This document shows, one piece after another, positions 50,076 through 57,663 of a stretch of 64,000 nt of DNA; the first letter of the stretch is position 1, and every line of letters starts with the position of its first letter. The position numbers and the translations under genes are program-made. This stretch comes from Lachnospiraceae bacterium AC2031 (GTDB taxonomy: Bacteria; Bacillota; Clostridia; Lachnospirales; Lachnospiraceae): the NCBI GenBank assembly GCA_000687975.1, contig JIAB01000001.1:1674001-1738000 (forward strand), read 5' to 3'. The notes beneath the pieces were generated by a model that was not told the DNA's origin, did no database searches, and worked only from the letters and a program-made list of their open reading frames with translations.

Positions 50076-50630
50076 ATGGAAAGAAGACTAAATGTTCCTA
50101 TGTCTGATGAAGAAATCAGCCAGCTTCGTGCAGGTGATATGCTTTATCTCACAGGAACTATATATACAGCAAGAGATGCTGCACATAAAAGAATGTATGA
50201 AACTCTGAATGAAGGTGGAAAGCTTCCTTACGATATAGAGGGTTCTTTTGTATATTATCTTGGACCAACACCAGCAAAGCCTGGTCAGGTTATAGGTTCT
50301 GCAGGACCAACAACTTCAAGCAGAATGGATAAATATACACCACTTCTTCTGAGTAAAGGTCTTAAGGGAATGATCGGAAAGGGCAAGAGAAGCCCTGAGG
50401 TTGTAAGTGCAATTAAAGAAAACGGCGCTGTTTATATGGCTGCAATCGGTGGTCTTGGTGCACTTCTTTCTAAGAGGATCGTTCAGTCAGAGGTTATCGC
50501 ATATGATGATCTTGGAACAGAAGCAATCCGTAAGCTTACAGTAGAGGATCTTCCGGTTGTTGTTATCATTGATACAGAAGGCAATAATCTATATGAGACT
50601 GCGGCAGAAAGCTTTTTCGAAAGTCTCTAA
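50076..50630 (+). CDS. Class I fumarate hydratase, beta subunit
   Basis: A 184-residue partner of the alpha subunit, forming the substrate side of the active site. It starts RRLNVPMSDEEISQLRAGDM. Landmarks are LTGTIYTARDAAHKRMYETL, GPTPAKPGQVIGSAGPTTSS then RMDKYTPLLLSKGLKGMIGK, and IGGLGALLSKRIVQSEVIAY. A ribosome site (AAAGGATATAGTT) precedes the ATG. Normally the two subunits are adjacent; here 228 bases of folded repeat separate them, which may modulate the ratio of products. Confidence 0.92.
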   Translation: MERRLNVPMSDEEISQLRAGDMLYLTGTIYTARDAAHKRMYETLNEGGKLPYDIEGSFVYYLGPTPAKPGQVIGSAGPTTSSRMDKYTPLLLSKGLKGMIGKGKRSPEVVSAIKENGAVYMAAIGGLGALLSKRIVQSEVIAYDDLGTEAIRKLTVEDLPVVVIIDTEGNNLYETAAESFFESL

Positions 50631-50670
50631 AGTGATAGACAAAAGATTAATTGGGGTGTAAAGAAGAAAT

Positions 50671-51201
50671 ATGGCATCATCAAATAAAAAGAATGGAAAA
50701 AATATTGTTATTACTATAGTTGTTATAGTAGTGCTTCTTGTTGTAGGTTCATTTGCATATGGCTGGATAGCATTAATGCCTGGATATACAAGTCCTGATA
50801 AGGCTGTAAGTAATTATTTTTCTGCAGTTTCAAATGAGGATTCAAGGCTTTATAAAAAAAGCTGCTATACAACAAGATGGAGAGACTCTGTTAATGTAGA
50901 TAGTGAGATAAGTAATGCTCTGTCGATGCAGTCAGGTGCAACTTACAGTAATGTAAAAGTTGTTTCCATGGAGAGTCTTGATGATGAGTTTGCTGATAAG
51001 ATGGAAAGCAGTCTCTCAGTAAGATATGGATTTGACCAGAAGATAAGTAAGATAAAGAAGGTGAATTTTACAGTTGATACTGTATTTGATGGACAGGCAT
51101 CAAGCTCTGGAACAATCACAAGATACTGTTACAAATCAGGTGGAAAGTGGTTCTTCCTTGCAGATCCTGGCGTAATTGTTGATATAGGTGTTGAAAACTA
51201 A
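50671..51201 (+). CDS. Membrane-anchored hypothetical protein
   Basis: A 176-residue protein with a Lys/Asn-rich start, one TM helix (IVITIVVIVVLLVVGSFAYG) and an exported domain. The domain pattern PDKAVSNYFSAVSNEDSRLYKK resembles the DUF4878/NTF2-like lipoprotein type in which a small alpha/beta domain follows 'A..Y..A...D'. A C-terminal TITRYCYKSGGKWFFLADPG matches that fold. No Cys lipobox is evident. It overlaps or abuts surE. Its function is unknown. Confidence 0.65.
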   Translation: MASSNKKNGKNIVITIVVIVVLLVVGSFAYGWIALMPGYTSPDKAVSNYFSAVSNEDSRLYKKSCYTTRWRDSVNVDSEISNALSMQSGATYSNVKVVSMESLDDEFADKMESSLSVRYGFDQKISKIKKVNFTVDTVFDGQASSSGTITRYCYKSGGKWFFLADPGVIVDIGVEN

Positions 51202-51202
51202 A

Positions 51203-51925
51203 GTGGCTAGAAAGATATTAATTACAAACGATGATGGAATAAAGTCAGAAAGACTTCTACATCTTATAAACGTGGCAAAAGAATTTGGCGAGATATGGGT
51301 AGTTGCACCGGATGATCAAAGAAGTGCGTGCTCACATTCGATAACAGTTCATGGAACTATAGATATATATCCATACGATATAGGTATAGAGGGTGTGAAG
51401 GCATTTACCTGTAGTACAACTCCTGGAGACTGTGTAAGAGTTGGAAGCCTAGCAGTCATGCCTTATAAACCTGATGTAGTTTTGTCAGGAATCAACAGAG
51501 GTTATAATTCAGCAACAGATATTCAGTATTCCGGAACATGTGGAGCTGCATTTGAAGCTTCATTCCAAGGTTATCTGGGAATCGCAATCTCAGAGGGATT
51601 CCGAGGAGTTCATGAGGTAACAGATCACTATCTGAGAGATATTCTTGCTGAGGTAATCGATAAAAAACTTGAGTTTGGTCAGATATGGAATATTAATTTT
51701 CCAGAGTGCCCGCTTTCTGAGTGTAAGGGAGTGCTTCGAGACAGATTTGCTTCACGCGGTAAATTCTATGATGATACTTACAAGGTTGTTGAAGAACTGG
51801 ACCGAGGCGGAAAGCGCTATGTAATTAATGGCCGCGAAGTAAGACAGACTGAAGAGGGCAGTGATCTAAAAGCACTCTTCGATAACTACGTATCCGTTGG
51901 TATCGTAAATAACGTTGCATTATAA
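51203..51925 (+). CDS. surE: 5'/3'-nucleotidase SurE
   Basis: A metal-dependent nucleoside-monophosphate phosphatase of 240 residues. The metal-binding signature ILITNDDGIKSERL (Asp-Asp) is at the start, followed by WVVAPDDQRSACSHSITVHG, KPDVVLSGINRGYNSATDIQ and YSGTCGAAFEA. A GTG start at 51203 is chosen because it begins at the conserved N-terminus; a GTG five codons earlier is possible and the ribosome site is weak. The start lies immediately after the previous stop. A terminator follows. Confidence 0.9.
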   Translation: MARKILITNDDGIKSERLLHLINVAKEFGEIWVVAPDDQRSACSHSITVHGTIDIYPYDIGIEGVKAFTCSTTPGDCVRVGSLAVMPYKPDVVLSGINRGYNSATDIQYSGTCGAAFEASFQGYLGIAISEGFRGVHEVTDHYLRDILAEVIDKKLEFGQIWNINFPECPLSECKGVLRDRFASRGKFYDDTYKVVEELDRGGKRYVINGREVRQTEEGSDLKALFDNYVSVGIVNNVAL

Positions 51926-51934
51926 ATAGTTGAT

Positions 51935-51966
51935 AACAGTCTCCTTTTCGGAGACTGTTATTAAGT
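51935..51966 (+). terminator. Terminator after surE
   Basis: AACAGTCTCC (51935-51944) pairs perfectly with GGAGACTGTT (51950-51959), followed by ATTAAGTT. Confidence 0.75.
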
Positions 51967-52002
51967 TAATGGAAATCTTTTCGAAAAGGGTAATGAAGGT
52001 TT

Positions 52003-53583
52003 ATGAGTAAGAAAACAAAAATACTAATCGCTGTGTTAATTGTTTTAGCAATATCAGGAAGTATAGCAATAATAAAACACAGAGTGGATGAAGAGAATCG
52101 TAAGCATGAAGAGTATTTAGCTAGAGTTGATCATGCATGGTATTTATCTAAATTAGGTCAAGGTGGAGATGAACTCGTATATTCAGGAGATATGGAGAAT
52201 AGGGAAATAGAATTTAATGATAATGAATTAATGATGAGAGTAGCCTATTTTAATGGAGTGATGGGATACACAGGAGAGGAAGCAATAACTATAGACGATG
52301 TTAAGCAATACTATCAGGAATATTTGGATGGAGATAGCAAGAATTTATCGAATTTCTGCTATATAGTATCAGGAATTGGTGGAGAATCTAAACCAAATGA
52401 GAATTATGAAGGTAATTCTGTAGATGATTTTATATGTCATGTAGAATTTTACTTAGGTTTACTATATGGAAGTAAAAGGAATTATACTACTGAAGAAAGA
52501 GAAGAAGCAATAAAGAAGACTATGTCCGATTATGAAAAAGGAAAATATAAGTATGTAGTACATCGTGAGGTAGATAAAACAATAAAAATAGATATTGATA
52601 ATATTGGAATGAAAACAGCGAAGAGTTTTTCTGTTGATACCTTTGATGGTAATTATGTATTTTATTCAGATCATATTATATATTTAAATGATCATTCAAT
52701 TAAATATATTGATGAGAATACTAATCTTAGTGACATAGCGCTGGATTCTAAGTATATATATTATATAGAATCAAACGAAGAGGAAAATAAGCTGATTAGG
52801 ATTAATCAAGAGAGAGAGAATCGAGAGGAAGAGGTATTATTATCTTCAGATAAAATCACATTAATAAAGTTTGAAGAAGAATTATTAGTAATATATGGAG
52901 AAAATAATAATGAGATAGCTAAGATTGTAGAAGGAAAGCTTGATGAATTAGGGAATATAGAAAATAATTTAGAGTCAGATAATACTGATACACTTGTTAG
53001 AGAAGTGGAAATAGATAATTATAAGTTTGTCTATCTAAAGAAAAATTTTCAAAGTGATGCAAGGCTTTGTTACATAAAGAATAACGATGAAATAATAAAT
53101 TTTAAACTTGATGGAGCGAATATTGTAAAGAATGGTGATAAGCTGTATTCTACAGATGATTTACCTATCGCAGATTTTACATATATTAAATTACCTGATG
53201 GTAATGAAACAGATCAAAGTTTACTTTCTTGGGATGAGAACAATTTATATATTATCTCTGTACAAGGAGCTGAATCTGAGAAGGTTAATTATTCATATGA
53301 TATGAAGAAATCTGAGACTTTATACAGATATGAATTTAAAACTGGTAAATTATATAATCTTAATACTATGACTCCTTCTGAGGAACAGATTATAGGAATA
53401 TCTGTTGAAAAAAGGAAGCTATATACTTTATCTGGTAATAAAGTAAGAGAGACGACTTTACAGGGATACGAATATAAAGAATTGGGTGAGATTCCTGAAG
53501 TCGATAGTATATATGTTGAGATATGTGGAGACAAACTATTTATTTTCAGTGATAATGAATTAATTGAGTCTTTCGATATATAG
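52003..53583 (+). CDS. Membrane-anchored protein with beta-propeller-like repeats, unknown function
   Basis: A 526-residue protein with an N-terminal TM anchor (ILIAVLIVLAISGSIAII) and an exported remainder. Residues about 30-190 are acidic and helical. From about 200 on, short repeated strands of the type GNYVFYSDHIIYLNDHSIKY, DSKYIYYIESNEEENKLIRI, NNLYIISVQGAESEKVNYSY and KRKLYTLSGNKVRETTLQGY suggest a propeller (DUF5050-like). It is markedly more AT-rich than its neighbours and rich in Ile/Asn/Lys codons ending in A/T, which may mean horizontal acquisition. AATGAAGGTTT precedes the ATG. I do not recognise a family with confidence. Confidence 0.6.
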   Translation: MSKKTKILIAVLIVLAISGSIAIIKHRVDEENRKHEEYLARVDHAWYLSKLGQGGDELVYSGDMENREIEFNDNELMMRVAYFNGVMGYTGEEAITIDDVKQYYQEYLDGDSKNLSNFCYIVSGIGGESKPNENYEGNSVDDFICHVEFYLGLLYGSKRNYTTEEREEAIKKTMSDYEKGKYKYVVHREVDKTIKIDIDNIGMKTAKSFSVDTFDGNYVFYSDHIIYLNDHSIKYIDENTNLSDIALDSKYIYYIESNEEENKLIRINQERENREEEVLLSSDKITLIKFEEELLVIYGENNNEIAKIVEGKLDELGNIENNLESDNTDTLVREVEIDNYKFVYLKKNFQSDARLCYIKNNDEIINFKLDGANIVKNGDKLYSTDDLPIADFTYIKLPDGNETDQSLLSWDENNLYIISVQGAESEKVNYSYDMKKSETLYRYEFKTGKLYNLNTMTPSEEQIIGISVEKRKLYTLSGNKVRETTLQGYEYKELGEIPEVDSIYVEICGDKLFIFSDNELIESFDI

Positions 53584-53604
53584 AGAAGAAATATAAGAGA
53601 GAAT

Positions 53605-54063
53605 ATGATGATTGAATATAGAGTTGCAGGAAAAAATGATATAGAGCTTATGATGAGTAGTCGTTTGGAGATGCTCCGAGAGGTCAATAATCTGGCGGAT
53701 GACTATGCGTATTCAGATGAGTTCGTTGAGTATAGCAGAGAGTATTTCCTGGATGGTGATCAAACAACGGTTCTAGTACTTGATGGTGAAGAAGTGATTG
53801 GCTGTGCTTCGATTAGTTATATAACTGTGATGCCAACATTTGAACATCCATCGGGGAAAAGGGCTCATCTGATGAATGTGTATACGAGAAAAGAGTACCG
53901 TGGACAGGGAATAGCAAAGAAAATGTGTCAGATGCTCATTGATGAGGCCTGGTCGAAGGGCGTTACTGAGATAAGTCTGGATGCTACAAAGGCGGGACGT
54001 CCACTGTATGCAAGTATTGGATTTAATGATTCTGATGCATGTATGACTCTGTATAATAGATAA
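53605..54063 (+). CDS. GNAT-family N-acetyltransferase
   Basis: A 152-residue acetyl-CoA-dependent transferase. Motif A, NVYTRKEYRGQGIAKKMCQM, contains the R/Q-x-x-G-x-G/A loop for CoA. Motif B is VTEISLDATKAGRPLYASIG. The N-terminal strand MIEYRVAGKNDIELMMSSRL fits the fold. A GAGAGAATATG-type site precedes the ATG. The acceptor substrate is unknown. A terminator follows. Confidence 0.88.
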   Translation: MMIEYRVAGKNDIELMMSSRLEMLREVNNLADDYAYSDEFVEYSREYFLDGDQTTVLVLDGEEVIGCASISYITVMPTFEHPSGKRAHLMNVYTRKEYRGQGIAKKMCQMLIDEAWSKGVTEISLDATKAGRPLYASIGFNDSDACMTLYNR

Positions 54064-54095
54064 GTTAATAACAAAAACACAAGGAAATTGTTGAT

Positions 54096-54126
54096 AAGAC
54101 GCTGGTTAATACAGCGTCTTTTTTGT
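54096..54126 (+). terminator. Terminator after the GNAT gene
   Basis: AAGACGCTG (54096-54104) pairs with CAGCGTCTT (54112-54120) and is followed by TTTTTT. Confidence 0.88.
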
Positions 54127-54211
54127 TTTGTCTGACGCGAAAGTGCTAAAAATAAAGGAAATTATAAGAAAGATAAGACTTATATTAGTATGTCATAGAT
54201 AAAATTATATA

Positions 54212-54242
54212 TTGACAACTTATAAATGTTATAATATTATAA
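54212..54242 (+). promoter_or_regulatory. feoAB promoter with palindromic operator candidate
   Basis: TTGACA (54212-54217), 17 bases, TATTAT (54235-54240). A perfect 14-bp palindrome TTATAATATTATAA (54229-54242) covers the -10. Such a position fits repression by a metal-responsive regulator (DtxR/Fur type), but the motif is AT-only and not diagnostic. Confidence 0.6.
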
Positions 54243-54320
54243 ATGCGGTTAAAGAACTCTAACAAGGAGTAAAACCAACGAAATCAAAGGTGTTTATTAT
54301 TAGAAAAGGAGTTTATTGGT

Positions 54321-54539
54321 ATGACATTAAATGATGCAGAACTTGGAAAAGAGTATGTGATTGCCGACGTTAAAACTGATGGCGATGAAGAGATGGAAAG
54401 CTTTCTTTTTTCGCTGGGCTGTTATAGCGGTGAAAAGATAACCGTTGTTGACAAGAAGCGTAATCTGGTTGTCTCTATAAAGGATGCCAGATACAACATC
54501 GATCCGGAGCTTGCTGAAGCTATCCAGATTAATGAGTAA
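54321..54539 (+). CDS. feoA: Ferrous iron transport protein A (FeoA)
   Basis: A 72-residue SH3-like cytosolic protein (MTLNDAELGKEYVIADVKTD; ESFLFSLGCYSGEKITVVDK; VSIKDARYNIDPELAEAI) that assists FeoB. AAAAGGAGTTTATTGGT precedes the ATG. It is first in the feoA-feoB operon, 54 bases before feoB. Confidence 0.93.
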   Translation: MTLNDAELGKEYVIADVKTDGDEEMESFLFSLGCYSGEKITVVDKKRNLVVSIKDARYNIDPELAEAIQINE

Positions 54540-54593
54540 ATCAATCTGTAAAACAGATCGATATAAAGCAGTGAAAACAAAGGAGGAGTAACC

Positions 54594-56585
54594 ATGAGAA
54601 TCGCGTTAACGGGTAATCCAAATAGTGGTAAGACCACTATGTATAACGCCCTAACAGGACGAAAGGAAAAGATTGGTAACTGGGCTGGTGTTACCGTCGA
54701 TAAGAAAGAGAGCCCAATCAAGAAAGCTTATGTAGATGGAGGCAAGGAACTTATTGCAGTTGACCTTCCTGGAGCATATTCAATGTCCCCATTTACCTCT
54801 GAGGAAAGCATCACAAGCAGCTATGTTAAGCATGAGAATCCAGATGCTATCATTAACATTGTAGATGCAACCAATCTGAGTCGAAGCCTGTTTTTTACAA
54901 CACAGCTTCTGGAGCTTGGAGTTCCTGTAGTTGTAGCTCTTAATAAGAGTGATGTAAATGACAAGAAGGGCAATAAGATCGATATCGAGAAGTTGTCTGA
55001 GAAGCTGGGATGTCCAGTAGTAAGAACAGTTTCAACTTCTGATGAGGGTCTTAAGGAAGCGGTTAAGGTTGCTGCCTCACTTGAGGGTAAGGGTCAGAAG
55101 GCTCCTTATACTGAAGGAAATATAGATCTTACAAGTAAAGAAGAGGTTGAGAAGGCAGATAGAGCTCGTTTCGACTATGTAAAAGGAATCGTAAAAGATG
55201 TCGAAGTTCGAAAAACATTTACTAAGGATAAGAACTTTGGCGATAAGATAGATAAGATAGTAACAAATCCTATACTTGGTCTTGCTATATTTGCAGGAAT
55301 CATGTGGGTTGTATTCTATGTATCACAGACAACTGTGGGAACATGGATTGCAGATATTCTGGCTGGTGGAATTGAAAGCTTCCAGGGCTGGGTTGGAGAC
55401 AAGATGGCGGATGCAAATCCACTGGCTTATGCACTTCTGGTTGATGGTGTTATCGGTGGTGTTGGTGCCGTTGTTGGTTTCCTTCCACTTGTTATGGTAA
55501 TGTACTTCCTTATCGCACTCCTTGAGGATTGCGGTTATATGTCAAGAGCAACAGTAGTGCTTGATCCTATCTTTAAGCGTGTTGGTCTTTCAGGAAAGTC
55601 AGTTATCCCTATGATCATCGGTACAGGTTGCGGTATCCCAGCTATCATGGCTTGCCGTACTATCCGTAATCAGAGAGAGAAGAGAGCTACAGCTATGCTG
55701 GCAACATTTATGCCATGTGGAGCTAAGCTTCCAGTAATCGCACTGTTTGCAGGTGCATTTTTCCCAGAATCAAAGTGGGTAAGCTGGGTTGCATATATGG
55801 GTGGTATTGCACTGGTACTTCTTGGTGCACTTCTCATTAAGGCTATCACAGCAGCTAAGTTTAGAAAGTCATTCTTTATTATAGAGTTACCTGAGTACAA
55901 GGCACCAAGTCTTAAGTATGCATTCTTCTCAATGCTTGAGAGAGGTAAGGCATACATCATCAAGGCTGGTACGATCATCCTTGTATGTAACACAGTTGTA
56001 CAGATTATGCAGAGCTTCAACTGGAGCTTCCAGGCTGTTGAAGAAGGCGCAGAGGATACATCAATCCTTGCTTCTATCGCAGGACCTTTTGCATATCTCC
56101 TTATCCCTATCGTAGGTATTGCAGCTTGGCAGCTTGCAGCAGCAGCTATTACAGGCTTCATTGCTAAGGAGAACGTAGTAGGTACTATCGCAACAGTTTA
56201 TGCTATTACTAACCTCGTAGATCCAGATGAGATGGAACTTATAGGCGAGGGAAATGCTGTTGCTGTGGCTATGGGTATTACAAAGGTAGCAGCTCTTGCA
56301 TACCTGATGTTTAACCTTTACACACCACCTTGTTTCGCAGCTCTTGGTGCTATGAACTCTGAGATGCAGAGCAAGAAATGGCTGTGGGGTGCTATCGGAC
56401 TTCAGCTTGGAACAGGATATTCAGTTGGTTTCCTTATCTACCAGATAGGAACACTTATTACAACAGGTAGTGTTGGTGCTGGATTTGTTGGTGGACTTTG
56501 CTTTGAGATTGTTTTCGCAATTATCCTTATAGCAATCATCCGTCACAACAATAAGGCAGTTGCAGCTGAGTATAAGCTCGCATAG
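54594..56585 (+). CDS. feoB: Ferrous iron transporter FeoB
   Basis: A GTPase-coupled Fe(II) importer. In its 663 residues the N-terminal G domain has G1 LTGNPNSGKTTMYNAL, G3 VDLPGAYSM and G4 ALNKSDV. A helical guanine-dissociation-inhibitor-like part follows. The membrane domain has two Gate motifs with Cys-containing cores, TGCGIPAIMACRTI and FMPCGAKLPVIALF, plus about eight TM segments. TPPCFAALGAMNSE matches the late conserved Cys motif. It is the standard companion of feoA, and the following gene is a Cys-rich accessory. Confidence 0.96.
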   Translation: MRIALTGNPNSGKTTMYNALTGRKEKIGNWAGVTVDKKESPIKKAYVDGGKELIAVDLPGAYSMSPFTSEESITSSYVKHENPDAIINIVDATNLSRSLFFTTQLLELGVPVVVALNKSDVNDKKGNKIDIEKLSEKLGCPVVRTVSTSDEGLKEAVKVAASLEGKGQKAPYTEGNIDLTSKEEVEKADRARFDYVKGIVKDVEVRKTFTKDKNFGDKIDKIVTNPILGLAIFAGIMWVVFYVSQTTVGTWIADILAGGIESFQGWVGDKMADANPLAYALLVDGVIGGVGAVVGFLPLVMVMYFLIALLEDCGYMSRATVVLDPIFKRVGLSGKSVIPMIIGTGCGIPAIMACRTIRNQREKRATAMLATFMPCGAKLPVIALFAGAFFPESKWVSWVAYMGGIALVLLGALLIKAITAAKFRKSFFIIELPEYKAPSLKYAFFSMLERGKAYIIKAGTIILVCNTVVQIMQSFNWSFQAVEEGAEDTSILASIAGPFAYLLIPIVGIAAWQLAAAAITGFIAKENVVGTIATVYAITNLVDPDEMELIGEGNAVAVAMGITKVAALAYLMFNLYTPPCFAALGAMNSEMQSKKWLWGAIGLQLGTGYSVGFLIYQIGTLITTGSVGAGFVGGLCFEIVFAIILIAIIRHNNKAVAAEYKLA

Positions 56586-56653
56586 CTGGAAAAACATATT
56601 AACATAGTTTATATTCCCATGAAAATGGGGTATATAATAAACTCCTTTGATGT

Positions 56654-56684
56654 GAATCGCCGCGTTTATGACGTGGCGATTCTA
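56654..56684 (+). terminator. Terminator after feoB
   Basis: GAATCGCC and GGCGATTC form the stem with inner CGT/ACG pairs, followed by a T-rich stretch. A weaker hairpin (CCCAT-GAAA-ATGGG) lies just before. Confidence 0.7.
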
Positions 56685-56726
56685 TTACAATTATGAGAAA
56701 AGTTTTTAGATTAAAGAGGAACATTA

Positions 56727-57101
56727 ATGAGTGGAACAATATCGACAATTATAATAGTCGTGATCTTAGTGGTGATTCTTTTCTTTGCGGTTAAGAATTC
56801 AATACCTCATTTTAAAGGTGAGGGTGGATGCTGCGGTGGCGGCTGTAGTGAGAAACCTATAAAGCCAAAGAAGCTGACAGAAGTTAAAGCAACGAAGGTA
56901 GTTACGATCGAAGGTATGAGATGCTCAAACTGTCATACAAGAGTACAGAATGCACTTAACTCTATTGATGGAGTAAATGCAAAGGTAAATGGCGACAAAA
57001 AGCAGGCAGTAGTTAAGCTTGGCAGAGATATTTCTGATGACGAGTTAAGAACTGCAGTTACATCACTTGGCTACAAAGTAACTTCTATTACAGATTGTTA
57101 G
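56727..57101 (+). CDS. FeoB-associated-like Cys-rich membrane segment fused to an HMA metal-binding domain
   Basis: A 124-residue protein. One TM helix (STIIIVVILVVILFFAVKNS) and a Cys cluster (EGGCCGGGCSEKP) resemble the small FeoB-associated Cys-rich proteins. Residues about 55-124 are an HMA domain: VVTIEGMRCSNCHTRVQNAL with the GMxCxxC copper-type site, ending SLGYKVTSITDC. It is probably a membrane-tethered metal chaperone serving FeoB or the downstream P-type ATPase. AGAGGAACATTA precedes the ATG. The next 188 bases (57102-57289) hold no clear gene. Confidence 0.83.
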   Translation: MSGTISTIIIVVILVVILFFAVKNSIPHFKGEGGCCGGGCSEKPIKPKKLTEVKATKVVTIEGMRCSNCHTRVQNALNSIDGVNAKVNGDKKQAVVKLGRDISDDELRTAVTSLGYKVTSITDC

Positions 57102-57289
57102 AAGAATTAAATCGTGATAATAACATTTTTATAATAGTTTTAATGAGGTGGAGTTAGTTTTCTCTGTCTTCCATAGCTTAGAAATGGGCAAAAAAGATGT
57201 ATTAAGGGTAACAAACATTATCTTGAGAAAACGGGGTAATGGATAGTAGGATGTAGTTAGTAGAAAATTATTTTATGGAGGTAAATGCT

Positions 57290-57637
57290 ATGTTTGAAGT
57301 TAAACACGTATGTCTTCTTGTAGGAGGAACATTACTTGGATCAGCTGGAGTTAAGCTTCTCAGCAGTAAGGATGCTAAGAAGGCTTATACCCATGTAACA
57401 GCTGCAGTTATGAGATGTGCAGATACAGTTATGGATACTGCAACAACTCTCAAGGAAAACTGTGGAGATATCAAGGCAGACGCTAAGGATATAAATGAGA
57501 AGCGCCGTGAGGAAGAGCGTCTTAAGGAAATCGAGGATGCTAAGGCAGTTATCGCTGAGGCAGAGGCAAGACTTGAGGAGCTTGAGGCTGAGAATGAAGA
57601 TCTTTCTGAGGCTGACGCAGCTACAGCAGGTGCTTAA
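57290..57637 (+). CDS. DUF6110-family protein
   Basis: A 115-residue protein beginning MFEVKHVCLLVGGTLLGSAG (hydrophobic, a possible membrane association), followed by KLLSSKDAKKAYTHVTAAVM and RCADTVMDTATTLKEN. It ends with a long acidic coiled-coil (ERLKEIEDAKAVIAEAEARL). The start at 57290 follows GGAGGTAAATGCT. This family is found next to heavy-metal P-type ATPases in Lachnospiraceae, as here, 26 bases upstream. It may bind the transporter. Its function is undefined. Confidence 0.8.
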   Translation: MFEVKHVCLLVGGTLLGSAGVKLLSSKDAKKAYTHVTAAVMRCADTVMDTATTLKENCGDIKADAKDINEKRREEERLKEIEDAKAVIAEAEARLEELEAENEDLSEADAATAGA

Positions 57638-57663
57638 TACTCCTATACTGAAGGAGATAAATT

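Noticed and set aside
57184-57246. 20-codon ORF MGKKDVLRVTNIILRKRGNG in the gap before DUF6110
   Set aside because: It lacks a ribosome site and recognisable features; likely chance.
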